Shown here: one piece after another, positions 52,686-61,800 of the stretch
Layout of the letters: every line of letters begins with the position of its first letter
Position numbering within the stretch: the first letter of the stretch is position 1
Source of the DNA: an uncultured Clostridium sp.
Lineage (GTDB): Bacteria; Bacillota; Clostridia; Lachnospirales; Lachnospiraceae
NCBI GenBank assembly: GCA_934438135.1
Contig: CAKSBP010000012.1
Span: 11,183 to 75,182, forward strand
Length of the DNA stretch: 64,000 nt
Direction of reading: 5' to 3'
Position numbers and translations under genes: made by a program
Notes under the pieces: generated by a model
The model's input: only the letters and a program-made list of their open reading frames with translations
Told to the model about the DNA's origin: nothing
Database searches by the model: none

Positions 52686-53288
52686 TTAACTGTCTTTGTT
52701 CCCATTCTTCCAGTCGTCTAATTTCTTCAATGTGGCATCCAGTGTTTTCTGGGAAATGTCAGGAAGTTTGCTTCCCCATGCACTAGTAGCTTGTCTAAAA
52801 CCTTTCTTTACAGCAGCAATTAATTCGTCTGCTTTGGAAGTGTCCCCACCGCTTAATGCTTTGGCGAAGTCTACCAGACGGTCAGATGTCTGTTCAACTC
52901 CCCAGTATCCATCGTCAGCAACATCTTTTTTTGCCTGATCAACGATGCTCTGGTCAACAGAGACTGCACCGTTCTTAATCTGATTAAATAAATCACTTAG
53001 TGAGCCTGCTTTACCGGCCTGTCGGCTAAATGTTTTATTTACCAAATCAGCTAATTGTTGTTTCCTCTGTGCCAGATCTGCTTTCATACGTTCTACGATG
53101 GCACTTCTGTCAGTGCCTTTGCTATAAATCTGTTTGGAACTGTCTGTCTTGGTATCCGATGATTTTTCATACGTATCGGAGACTGCTTTATTCTTTTTCT
53201 CTGTAACCGTTTCTTTTTTTACAGAAGAATTAGAATAAACTGCATTTTCATAATAAGAAGTCTGATTTGTAATTCCATTTACGCTCAT
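52686..53288 (-). CDS. Unknown protein under a sigma-28 promoter
   Basis: A 200-residue hydrophilic protein with a low-complexity Ser/Lys/Thr N-terminal half (about 1-65) and a helical C-terminal half (QAKKDVADDGYWGVEQTS, then GFRQATSAWGSKLPDISQKT). It has no signal peptide or membrane helix. AGGAGG precedes the ATG. A perfect motility-sigma promoter (TAAA-N15-GCCGATAT on the minus strand) lies 67 bases upstream, so it is probably expressed with late flagellar genes. It could be a secreted flagellar or chemotaxis accessory protein; I do not assign a function. Confidence 0.8.
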   Translation of the reverse strand: MSVNGITNQTSYYENAVYSNSSVKKETVTEKKNKAVSDTYEKSSDTKTDSSKQIYSKGTDRSAIVERMKADLAQRKQQLADLVNKTFSRQAGKAGSLSDLFNQIKNGAVSVDQSIVDQAKKDVADDGYWGVEQTSDRLVDFAKALSGGDTSKADELIAAVKKGFRQATSAWGSKLPDISQKTLDATLKKLDDWKNGNKDS

Positions 53289-53354
53289 AAGAATCCTCCT
53301 TGATTATAGGGAATGGAATCCAATAGATTCCATGAATTTTCTGTTACAAATTAT

Positions 53355-53381
53355 ATATCGGCAGGATAGGAAATATCTTTA
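53355..53381 (-). promoter_or_regulatory. Perfect sigma-28 (SigD) promoter
   Basis: On the minus strand TAAA (53378-53381), exactly 15 bases, then GCCGATAT (53355-53362). This equals the Bacillus SigD consensus for flagellar and motility genes in every position. Confidence 0.85.
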
Positions 53382-53527
53382 TCAGATGAACTTCTTTCGT
53401 CATCTGATTCATGTTTTAGCATATCTATATAGAACAAGGGTGTGTGAAGAGACACCTTTTGGCACAATAAATCATATTGTAATATAGGTGAAAAACCACG
53501 ATAATAGATAGAAATAAGGTGGATTAT

Positions 53528-54088
53528 GTGTGGCTGCAGATGTTGATTATTTCTGTGTCCTTAAGTATAGATGCATTTGGAATTGGTCTGTCCTTTGAAT
53601 TAAAAGGTGTGAAAATAAATGGATTATCCAGGTTTATTATGGGACTGATGTCAACGATTATTATGTATATTTCGCTGTTCTTAGGAAAAGCCTGCATGGT
53701 ATTCTTTCCAGATGTGATTATGAGGATTATTGGAATTTCAGTTTTGTGCCTGATTGGCATAACTTTTATAAAGAATAGTTTGTTTGGAGAAGAAACAGGC
53801 AGATATGACAGGAACCAGTCAAAAAATATTGAATGGACAGAAGCAGTAGTGTTAGGAGCAGCACTGTCAGCGGATGCGTTCAGTGCGGGATTTGCATTAT
53901 CAGTTCTTGATTTAACTGGAAAACTGGTTCCTGTAACAGTAGGTCTGATGCAGTTTTGCTTCTTATACTTAGGTGCTTTTATGGCTGGAAAAAGCAGGGT
54001 TATCCAGAAGATGGATTCCAAATTATGTGGTGTACTTTCTGGATGTCTTTTGATTCTTATTGCACTACTGAAAGGAATTTATGGCTGA
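53528..54088 (+). CDS. MntP/YtaF-type membrane protein
   Basis: A 186-residue six-helix protein with an internal duplication: SLSIDAFGIGLSFELKG in the first half and ALSADAFSAGFALSVLD in the second. The paired Asp-Ala-Phe motifs are shared by MntP manganese exporters and the sporulation protein YtaF. The first motif (SIDAFGIG) is close to YtaF. The start is GTG at 53528, with AAGGTGG 6 bases upstream; the GTG at 53519 lies within that site. Its end overlaps the convergent DedA gene by 10 bases. Confidence 0.82.
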   Translation: MWLQMLIISVSLSIDAFGIGLSFELKGVKINGLSRFIMGLMSTIIMYISLFLGKACMVFFPDVIMRIIGISVLCLIGITFIKNSLFGEETGRYDRNQSKNIEWTEAVVLGAALSADAFSAGFALSVLDLTGKLVPVTVGLMQFCFLYLGAFMAGKSRVIQKMDSKLCGVLSGCLLILIALLKGIYG

Positions 54089-54681
54089 CTTTCACGCCGC
54101 TTTTTCCGAAACCTGCTAATCAGGAAGGAGACAGCCGATATAATCACAATAATAAGGAAAATATCTTTGTATTCTTTATAGTAAAAGGCAACGGTTCCCC
54201 AGTTGTTTTTCAGGGTATAGCCAAGTCCGATTAAAAGAGCATTCCAGACAGATATGCCGGCAAAGGAGGCGATAAGGAATGTGGTATAGCTTAAATTCAT
54301 AGCACCTGCCACAAAAGCAACATAGGTCCGGCATAAAGGAATGACTCTGGAAATGCAGACAAAGGTGGAACCGTAGCGGTCAAATTTTTCATAACAGGTT
54401 TGAAAAGATTTCTCAGATTTGGGGAATCTTTTTTTTATCTTATTAATAAGAAGTGTACCGCCCGTCTTTCCGATGAAAAAGCAGATACTTGTGCCGATAA
54501 GTCCTGCGATAATGCTTAAAATCAGAATAAAAAGATAACTGGTCTGCTGTGCGGAGGCAAAGGCACCAGTGAAAGGCAGTACAATTTCACTTGACACAGG
54601 GAAACAGGCATATTCCAGAAGAATAAGAAAAAACATTGCCCAGATTCCATACTGGGAAAAGAGATTCATAAAAAAGGACAT
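54079..54681 (-). CDS. DedA family membrane protein
   Basis: A 200-residue protein of the DedA/VTT family (lipid scramblase-like or undecaprenyl phosphate transport). It shows EYACFPVSSEIVLPFTGAFAS, GGTLLINKIKKRFP, and the family signature FVCISRVIPLCRTYVAFVAGAMNLSYTTF with conserved Arg residues. GGAGTC lies upstream of ATG 54681; the frame is open 25 codons further without a ribosome site. It converges with and overlaps the MntP-like gene. Confidence 0.9.
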   Translation of the reverse strand: MSFFMNLFSQYGIWAMFFLILLEYACFPVSSEIVLPFTGAFASAQQTSYLFILILSIIAGLIGTSICFFIGKTGGTLLINKIKKRFPKSEKSFQTCYEKFDRYGSTFVCISRVIPLCRTYVAFVAGAMNLSYTTFLIASFAGISVWNALLIGLGYTLKNNWGTVAFYYKEYKDIFLIIVIISAVSFLISRFRKKRRESQP

Positions 54682-54852
54682 AAGAGAGACTCCACTATTT
54701 TTTAATTTATTATATGGAAATAGAAAGAAAAACATGTAATATTTATTGGAAATCATTCAGTTCTATCCAGAGAGCTCCTTAATATATATAATAAAAGACA
54801 GGACGAATCAGGTTTATACTTGACGCATGAACCTGTTTGACATAAAGTATAG

Positions 54853-54920
54853 TAGGGGACAGGCTAAAGGGAGAAATTCTGTGTCGGAGTTCCCAATAAC
54901 GTAACCCCGTAGTAAGGGGA
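54853..54920 (+). promoter_or_regulatory. Structured leader of the L,D-transpeptidase gene
   Basis: Upstream of the L,D-transpeptidase lies a GC-richer block with nested complementarity: GACAG (54857-54862 region) with CTGTGTC (54879-54886 region), GGGA with TCCC, and a final CCCC-GTAGTAA-GGGG hairpin (54905-54919). A further stem CAGGTT / AACCTG (54809-54814, 54830-54835) precedes the likely -10 (TAAAGT 54843-54848 after TTGACG 54820-54825). I cannot match the pattern to ydaO, cobalamin or c-di-GMP classes. Confidence 0.4.
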
Positions 54921-54946
54921 ATTTATAAAAAAATAGGAGAAGTATT

Positions 54947-56530
54947 ATGAAAGATAAGTGTGCTTACAGAAAGTTAAAGTATGTACTTCCGGCATTTCTG
55001 GTACTGGCAGTATCCATATTGATTTACTGTACAACATTTCGAGTAAAGGCTTCCTCAGAATATCCATATCTGATTAAGGTAAACCGCCAAATGTGTACAG
55101 TAACGGTTTATAAAAAAGATTCTGCAGGAAAATATACCAAACCGGTAAAGGCGATGTTGTGTTCGCCAGGATATGATACGCCAATTGGGACGTTTCATAC
55201 CAAAGTAAAATACAGATGGAAGATATTAAGTGGAAATGTATGGGGACAGTATTCTACTAGAATTGTTAACGGCATACTGTTTCATTCGGTCTGGTATTAT
55301 CAGAAAGATCCATCTACTCTTTCCAATAAGCAGTTCAATAATCTGGGAACAATTTGTTCTCACGGATGTGTCCGGCTTGCAGTGGCAGATGTCAAATGGA
55401 TTTATGACAATTGTCCCGTAGGTACTACAGTTGTAATATACGACAGCAGTAATCCGGGGCCGCTTGGTAAGCCTTCTGGAATTAAAGTTTCAGAAAGTAA
55501 GAAGACGGGATATGACCCGACCGATATCTGGTCCAGTGGCAATCCATATATCAGGAGAAAAGTTTCTATTACAGGAGCATCCAATAAAACGTATACATAT
55601 GGTGAGGCAGTATCCAGCCTGACAAGTGGGGTAAAAGCAGTTTCTTCTACAGGTGCCGACATAAGCAGCAGTATTAAAGTTACGATTACATACAATGGGA
55701 AAAAGGTTTCTAAGATTAATACGAAGAATCCTGGAATTTATAAGGTTACTTACAGTGTAACAGACAGTAGTGGAAAGAAAGCATCCAAAACAGTTATTGT
55801 TACGGTAAAACAGTGTACAGCCAGCCCAGTAATCAAAGGAGTAATTAAAAGCCGTATCGTGAAGAATGGAACGAAAGTTACCAGAACATATGTATTAAAA
55901 GGCGTAACAGCATCCTGGAACGGTTCTGCCCTTTCACAGTCTAAGATTCAAACAGACATTACAAAGAATGATACGGTTTATACAATAAAATATTCTGTAA
56001 CTGCACCAAATGGCAAGATGGTAACTAAGACAGCCAAAGTGATTGTAGATAACCAGGAACCTGTTATCAGTGGTGTAAAGGATTATGAAATTGCATGGGA
56101 TGATGAGGTAACCGAAGAACTTGTTATGAAGAATATTAAGGTAAAAGATAACTATACAGAGTTGAACAAGTCTGATATTAAGGTTACGATTAAGAAATCT
56201 TCCAGCAGAAAATATACCGTAACATATAAAGTTTCAGATGAATATGGAAATACAGCAGTTAAGACAGCGGTCTATACCATAACAAACTTTTTACGGTTTG
56301 AAATTCCAGAAAAACTGGAAATAAACAGTGATGTTATTTTGGATGAAGATTATGTTATGGCATCTGGAATTAAAGCGTATAATAATAAAACCGATATAAC
56401 AAAGGAAATGGAAATTGCTTATGAAGAAAACAGCGATGGAAATTATGATGTTATTTTAACGATTCGTGATGATAACGGACATGTAAGGACAGAAAAAGTT
56501 ATATTTTATGTTGTAGATAATTTACAATAA
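54947..56530 (+). CDS. Secreted L,D-transpeptidase with Ig-like repeats
   Basis: A YkuD-family enzyme of 527 residues that crosslinks peptidoglycan through meso-diaminopimelate or anchors proteins. A signal anchor is at residues 13-32. The YkuD domain (about 38-165) has the catalytic HGCVR motif with Cys141 (SHGC at 138-141). Three or four bacterial Ig/cadherin-like repeats follow (about 205-520), each with a VTYSVTDSSGK-like core, as in DUF5011 surface proteins. TAGGAGAAG precedes the ATG. Confidence 0.92.
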   Translation: MKDKCAYRKLKYVLPAFLVLAVSILIYCTTFRVKASSEYPYLIKVNRQMCTVTVYKKDSAGKYTKPVKAMLCSPGYDTPIGTFHTKVKYRWKILSGNVWGQYSTRIVNGILFHSVWYYQKDPSTLSNKQFNNLGTICSHGCVRLAVADVKWIYDNCPVGTTVVIYDSSNPGPLGKPSGIKVSESKKTGYDPTDIWSSGNPYIRRKVSITGASNKTYTYGEAVSSLTSGVKAVSSTGADISSSIKVTITYNGKKVSKINTKNPGIYKVTYSVTDSSGKKASKTVIVTVKQCTASPVIKGVIKSRIVKNGTKVTRTYVLKGVTASWNGSALSQSKIQTDITKNDTVYTIKYSVTAPNGKMVTKTAKVIVDNQEPVISGVKDYEIAWDDEVTEELVMKNIKVKDNYTELNKSDIKVTIKKSSSRKYTVTYKVSDEYGNTAVKTAVYTITNFLRFEIPEKLEINSDVILDEDYVMASGIKAYNNKTDITKEMEIAYEENSDGNYDVILTIRDDNGHVRTEKVIFYVVDNLQ

Positions 56531-56549
56531 TAAGAGTGTATCATAATAG

Positions 56550-56601
56550 AGGAGTTTCAGTACAGGCAGTACTTACTGCATCGTATTGAGGCTCCTTTTT
56601 T
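56550..56601 (+). terminator. Terminator after the L,D-transpeptidase
   Basis: GGAG with CTCC (56551-56554, 56592-56595) plus an inner imperfect stem, followed by TTTTTT. Confidence 0.7.
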
Positions 56602-56711
56602 AATTTCTTACATAAATATTACATTTTTATTACGACAACATAGAAAAGTCACAAATATGTCATATAATTAAGACATTCTTAAGAAATGAAGCCAGTAGAA
56701 AGGAGGGCATA

Positions 56712-57339
56712 ATGGCAGCGGAAAATACATATCAATCTGCTTTTAAGCGAGTGGAAAAGAAGTACCTGTTAACTTTATTACGATACAGACCAGTACGATT
56801 TAATCCGTTATTCCATAGAGAAGCCGAAATATAAAGAAAAATTAAGACTGAGAAGCTATGGAGTTCCGACAAAAGAATCAAATGTATTTGTAGAACTTAA
56901 GAAAAAATATAAGGGTATTGTTTATAAAAGAAGGACATCGATGACTCTGGAAGAAGCACACAACTATCTTGATTTGAGACAGAAGGCACCAGAAGATAGT
57001 CAGATTATCCATGAAATTAACTATTTTCTTGAGTATTATAAACCAAAGGGAAAATTGTTTTTAGCTTATGACAGGCTTGCATATTTTGGAAGCGAAAATC
57101 CTGCATTGCGTCTTACCGTTGACCAGAATATCAGAAGCAGGAAAAACGATATTGATTTAAGTGCAGGAGATTATGGGGAACCTTTGATGAAAGATAAATA
57201 TTATTTAATGGAAATAAAAGTTCCAGGAGCTATGCCTATTTGGCTTGCTGAAATTTTGTCCAGCTTAGGAATTTATCCGCATTCGTTTTCGAAGTACGGA
57301 AATATCTATAAGAAATCATTAATAACAGGAGGGAGTTAA
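56712..57339 (+). pseudogene. Polyphosphate polymerase (VTC domain), frameshifted by internal deletion
   Basis: The gene starts well (AGGAGGG, then ATG at 56712) and reads AAENTYQSAFKRVEKKYLLT, the VTC/polyphosphate polymerase N-terminus. It then runs into a stop at 56832. From 56776 the frame shifted by one base resumes the same family: YYDTDQYDLIRYS, EKLRLRSYGVP, VFVELKKKYKGIVYKRR, and continues to 57339 with DRLAYFGSENPALRLTVDQNIR and FSKYGNIYK. Intact relatives have about 30 more residues between LLT and YYDTD, so roughly 90 bases (not a multiple of three) are missing, including part of the tunnel. DUF4956, the usual partner, follows 3 bases later. Confidence 0.85.
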
Positions 57340-57342
57340 CAC

Positions 57343-58017
57343 ATGTTTCAGAGCATTTTAGCAAACAGCAACGGTACGCTTATCTTATCGCAGGCGCTGA
57401 TTTGTACAGGAGTTTCCATTATTTTAGGGTTGGCAGTTTCTTTTATCTATATGTATACAGGAACGTGTTCCAAGAACTTTGCAGTTTCACTGGCACTTCT
57501 GCCTGTGCTGGTACAGGTAGTCATTATGATGGTGAACGGTAATCTTGGCACAAGTGTTGCAGTTCTTGGTGCATTTGGTCTGGTTCGTTTCCGTTCTATA
57601 CCAGGAAGTTCAAAAGAAATTGTTGGTGTTTTCTTTGCCATGGCATTAGGTCTGGCGACAGGAATGGGATTTGTGGGATTTGCTGTATTTGCAGCTGTTC
57701 TCATAGGAATTTTATACTTAGTATTATGCAAAACAAAATTTGGCGAAGGTGCACAGTTAGAGAAAGATTTAAAAATTACAATTCCTGAAAATCTTGAATA
57801 TACATCTTTATTCGATGATATTTTTGATAAATACACAAGCAAAGTATTTTTGGAAAGTGTAAAAACAACCAATTTGGGAAGCATGTTTGATTTACGATAT
57901 AAAATTACATTAAAAGATGCTGCCGTAGAAAAGAAAATGATTGACGAGTTGAGATGTAGAAATGGAAACTTAACAATCATGTGTGGCAGACAGGCTACAC
58001 AGAAAGATGTTTTATAG
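57343..58017 (+). CDS. DUF4956 membrane protein
   Basis: A 224-residue protein with four N-terminal membrane helices (the loop GLVRFRSIPGSSKEIVGVFFAMALGLATGMG is typical of DUF4956, quoted here by its ends) and a cytoplasmic C-terminal ferredoxin-like half. DUF4956 genes usually form a unit with a VTC-type polyphosphate polymerase and often a CotH-like surface protein. Here the polymerase is a pseudogene, so the partner function may be lost. GGAGGGAG precedes the ATG. The gene itself looks intact. Confidence 0.9.
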   Translation: MFQSILANSNGTLILSQALICTGVSIILGLAVSFIYMYTGTCSKNFAVSLALLPVLVQVVIMMVNGNLGTSVAVLGAFGLVRFRSIPGSSKEIVGVFFAMALGLATGMGFVGFAVFAAVLIGILYLVLCKTKFGEGAQLEKDLKITIPENLEYTSLFDDIFDKYTSKVFLESVKTTNLGSMFDLRYKITLKDAAVEKKMIDELRCRNGNLTIMCGRQATQKDVL

Positions 58018-58028
58018 GAGGTATAATT

Positions 58029-58073
58029 GTGAATTATTGTAAGACTGGTAAGAAAACATTTGCATGGCTTTAA
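58029..58073 (+). pseudogene. Possible relic of a third gene of the polyphosphate cluster
   Basis: GGAGG (58017-58021) directs a GTG at 58029 that opens only 14 codons (N-Y-C-K-T-G-K-K-T-F-A-W-L) and a stop. A good ribosome site before such a short basic-hydrophobic start fits the beginning of a deleted secreted protein, but a leader peptide or chance is equally possible. Confidence 0.25.
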
Positions 58074-58130
58074 AGTACGCACTTTTATTTTGTCAAAACA
58101 GTAGCGTGTTAATGATAAGGAGTTGATAAG

Positions 58131-58595
58131 ATGCCACAATTAAGACATCAAGGAAAATTTGTATTCGGATGGTCTGTTATTAGAGAGGATAATAGTTTCT
58201 CTATTCCTCCGCAGACAGTAGAAGAATACAAGCTATCAGAACAATCATGTTTAATATTATTTACAAGTAGTAAGATATCAGGTGGGTTTTGTATAACCGG
58301 AGTGGAAAAACTGAAACATTCTAAGTTATCAAAAATTTTAGAAAATAATCCAGAGTTAGAAGCAGAAGAGGCAAATGAAAAGATTATTGATTACAAGGGG
58401 AAAAGTTACTGCCGCATTAAGATGATGGATGCATGTCATATACAGTTAACAGAAGAAATAAAGAATCATTTTAATGTAAAGTGTGGAGACAAACTTCTTG
58501 TAATAAGAGGAAGTAATATTGCGTTTGACTGTCTTGCAAAAGGTCCATTACTGGAAGTCGCAAACGATAGTGATAAAAAAATTGAGATCTTTTAG
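58131..58595 (+). CDS. AbrB/SpoVT-like protein
   Basis: A 154-residue protein with two AbrB-like swapped-hairpin halves. The first is FGWSVIREDNSFSIPPQTVEEYKL (about 12-35, quoted by its ends) and the second is HIQLTEEIKNHFNVKCGDKL followed by LVIRGSNIAF (about 103-137). This resembles a conserved Lachnospiraceae family I have seen only as hypothetical. AAGGAG precedes the ATG. AbrB-type domains bind DNA or act as antitoxins. No toxin lies next to it, and a function cannot be assigned. The product might regulate the downstream mannanase gene, but that is speculation. Confidence 0.6.
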   Translation: MPQLRHQGKFVFGWSVIREDNSFSIPPQTVEEYKLSEQSCLILFTSSKISGGFCITGVEKLKHSKLSKILENNPELEAEEANEKIIDYKGKSYCRIKMMDACHIQLTEEIKNHFNVKCGDKLLVIRGSNIAFDCLAKGPLLEVANDSDKKIEIF

Positions 58596-58675
58596 AATGG
58601 AACATTTTGCACTGATCAGAAATAGAAGTAAATATTATCTAAAAAACTTCATGAAATTTATCGTTAAATTGCTGC

Positions 58676-58704
58676 TTGACCTAAATTAAACTAATAAATA
58701 TACT
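58676..58704 (+). promoter_or_regulatory. Promoter of the GH26 mannanase gene
   Basis: TTGACC (58676-58681), exactly 17 bases, TATACT (58699-58704), one of the best sigma-A matches in the window. An operator-like palindrome starts 6 bases further on. Confidence 0.75.
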
Positions 58705-58709
58705 TAATA

Positions 58710-58731
58710 TATGACTATAAAAATAGTCATA
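58710..58731 (+). promoter_or_regulatory. Operator-like palindrome at the mannanase transcription start
   Basis: TATGACTA (58710-58717) and TAGTCATA (58724-58731) are perfect inverted copies with a 6-base spacer, positioned over +1, ideal for repression. The cognate regulator is unknown. Confidence 0.55.
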
Positions 58732-58758
58732 CATAAGTTTGAATTAAGCAACAAAGAT

Positions 58759-58781
58759 ACGTTTCAAAACCAATGAAACGT
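58759..58781 (+). promoter_or_regulatory. Second palindrome in the mannanase leader
   Basis: ACGTTTCA (58759-58766) and TGAAACGT (58774-58781) are perfect inverted copies with a 7-base spacer, ending 13 bases before the AGGAGG site (58794-58799). It does not fit the CcpA cre consensus and could be an operator or an mRNA stem. Confidence 0.5.
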
Positions 58782-58803
58782 AGAAAATTTCAAGGAGGGC
58801 ACA

Positions 58804-61800
58804 ATGAGTAATAAGTTTATCAAGAAGGGAGTTGCAGTTTCCATGGCGTTTGCTTTGACGCTTACCAGCATAAACGACTATGGATTTGCAAAAAGTATTT
58901 CTGTTTCCGCGGCATCTCAGATACAGGACGAAGTAACATTATTATCTCAGAACTTTAACAGCGGAATCGATGGCTGGTCTTATGGTTCTGGATGGGAGTA
59001 CAATTATTCTGGAAAGGATAACTCTTCGGTAGAAGCAGACAATGGCATGCTGAAAATGAATGTGGATTATTCCAAAGATGCAGAACAGTCCTGGTCACAG
59101 GCTGCCGTAAGTTATTGGAATAATGATGGAAATAAGTTTTCAAGAGCAAATAAAGTAACTTTGGATTTTCTGTATGATTCAGCGAAGCTGACCAAAGGTT
59201 TTTTTACCATTATGGTATTTTCCAATGCAGGAATTAATGCAAATGTACCAGTAAATACAGCAAATGCAGAAACTGTATCTGGTACAATTAAGAAAGCATC
59301 AGTTAGCATTTCTTTCGATGCATTAGGAAATTCTGCATCAGACAATGGATTTGCCATCTGTCTGATTGGAAATAATACAGATTACAAAGGTTCCGTCTGG
59401 TTTGATAATCTGGTTGTCAGCGGAGAACCAGTGGATTTAACCGCAGATGATGTGGATTCAAAAGTTGCAGTGAAATCAGCAGATGAACAGCAGGTTATCG
59501 TCTCAGGCGGCAAGCTGATAACAGCTACAAAAGATGGAAGTGAAGAAAAAACAAGTCTTTCCACGAAAGCAGTTTTAGTAGATAAAAAAGCAACCGAAAA
59601 TACAAAGAAAATCTATGCGTATTTAAAAGCAGTAGGTGCATCACAAAGTGTAATTTACGGACATCAGGATGATACATTTCAGAAGGCCGGTTCCAGTGAA
59701 CTGACAAATTCCGATACAAAAGATGTGACAGGTTCTATTTCCGGTATTTTTGGTATTGATGCATTAACATTGTGTGGAAATGAATATAGTGCATCTCAGT
59801 ACAATGCATCTCATGGAACAACACTTCCAGAAAATGTTTCTGGAAATATTATTGCAGCAGCCAATGTCTCCAATGAAGCGATTGCCGAAGGTGCCATTGT
59901 AACCATGTCTGCGCATATGCCAAACTTTTCTGGCATTACAAAAAATGCAAATTATAATTATCAGACAGATCCAAGCTATGCAAAATATGATTTCTCACCA
60001 ACAACATTTAATGATACTTCAGGTGACACCATCAACAATATTCTTCCAGGTGGAAAGTACAATAAGGTTTATACGGCTTATCTGGACATGATTGCAGACT
60101 ATGCTGATATGGTAAATGGAACTATTTTATTCCGTCCATTCCATGAGAACACAGGAAGCTGGTTCTGGTGGGGGGCTGCATTCTGTGATGCAGAAACCTA
60201 TAAAAATGTATACCGTTATACGATTGAGTATCTGCGTGATACAAAAGGCGTACATAATATGTTGTTTGAATATAGTCCAAGCAGTACAGGTTCCGCTTCT
60301 CTGGCAGAATGTGCAGAAAGATACCCAGGTGACAACTATGTTGATATCATGGGTGTAGATATGTACGATCGTGTACCATCTACAGATGGAAAATGGATGA
60401 AAGAATTTAAGGCACAGTTACAGATTGTAAACCAGTTTGCTAAAAATCATGGAAAACTGTTTACAGTAACAGAAACAGGACCTGCAAATGATACAGCAGA
60501 CGGTGATAACCAGACTGCTTTATTGCGGAGTAACAATGGAAATAAAGACTGGTACAACCAGGTACTTAACATTGTTTCAGAAACAGATGCTTCTTATTTT
60601 TTAACCTGGGCAAACTTTGCAAAGACAAATGGCTTCTATTCTCCGTATGTAGATGAAATCAATAAAGATGGAAGTCTTCATGGACATGAAATGTTAGATA
60701 ATTTTATTTCTTTCTATAACGATGGAAGAAGCATTTTTGCAGCAAACCAGAAAGCCGTTCTTGCAGGAGACAGCATCAGTAAAGTAACAGCAAGTGCAGT
60801 AACAGAGAAAGCAGCCGGATATATTGTTACTCCGATTTCTGGAAGCCGTATTTTAAAAGCAGCCACAATTTCTGCTAAGATTACCAACAGAAAGAGCAAT
60901 ACAGCTGTTAAATTTGTCTTGAAAACAAAGAAGAAAACCGTATCCTTAAACGCAAGATTAATGGGAAGCGGCTATTACAAAGCAGCATTATCCAAAAAAC
61001 AGCTGGCTTCTTTAGGAAAACAGGTTGGTACTCTGGAATTGTATATTGATGGAAAGAAAGCACAGAGCCTTTCTGAAATCTATAATATTGCAGCACCAGT
61101 AGAAGATGAAACACTAGTTGATGGATTTGAAAATTACAATGGTGTAGATTCTCAGTTGACAAAGGCATGGACTGCAAATAAGGATACAAACTGTAATATT
61201 TCATTCACTTTAAATAAAAGTAAAGTATTCTCTGGTTCTTACGGATTAACTTTCAATTATGATGAAACATCTACAGGCTGGGGTGGATCTACCATTAATA
61301 AAAATGCAGACTGGTCCAACTGTAATGCATTACAGTTCTACATGATTCCAGATGGAAATAATCAGAAGACCGTTATTCAGATAACAGCAGGTGGCGTTGT
61401 TTACGAAACATATTTAAATGCATACAGTACATACAAGAAAATGGGCAAAACACCAATTCTTGTAACGATTCCATTCTCAGAGTTCTGCCAGCGTGATACG
61501 AAAGGCAATCCAAAAGGCGGACTGGAAAAAGACTGTAAGGCAGTTACATCCGTAGGTCTTTGGGTAAATGCATTAAAAGATACACCAGCAGTCAAAGATG
61601 GAAGAGTAAGCGGAACACTATATTATGATGCAGTTACAGCTGTAAATACAAAGACAACAAAAATTTCTTTTGTAAAAGCAAGTACTGCAGCATGTAAAAA
61701 TTTAAAAGCACAGACAATCAAAATGAAGACATCCAGTCTTTCTTTAAAGAAGGGTAAGACAAAACAGTTAACAGCAGCAGTATCAGGTAAAGGAGATACA

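Noticed and set aside
54133..54140. GCCGATAT, a sigma-28-like -10 box on the plus strand
   Set aside because: There is no TAAA 15 bases upstream and it lies inside the DedA coding region.
54853..54920. c-di-AMP (ydaO) riboswitch before the L,D-transpeptidase
   Set aside because: The conserved GGGGACCCA, GGGUGAA and CCGAACC blocks are not present.
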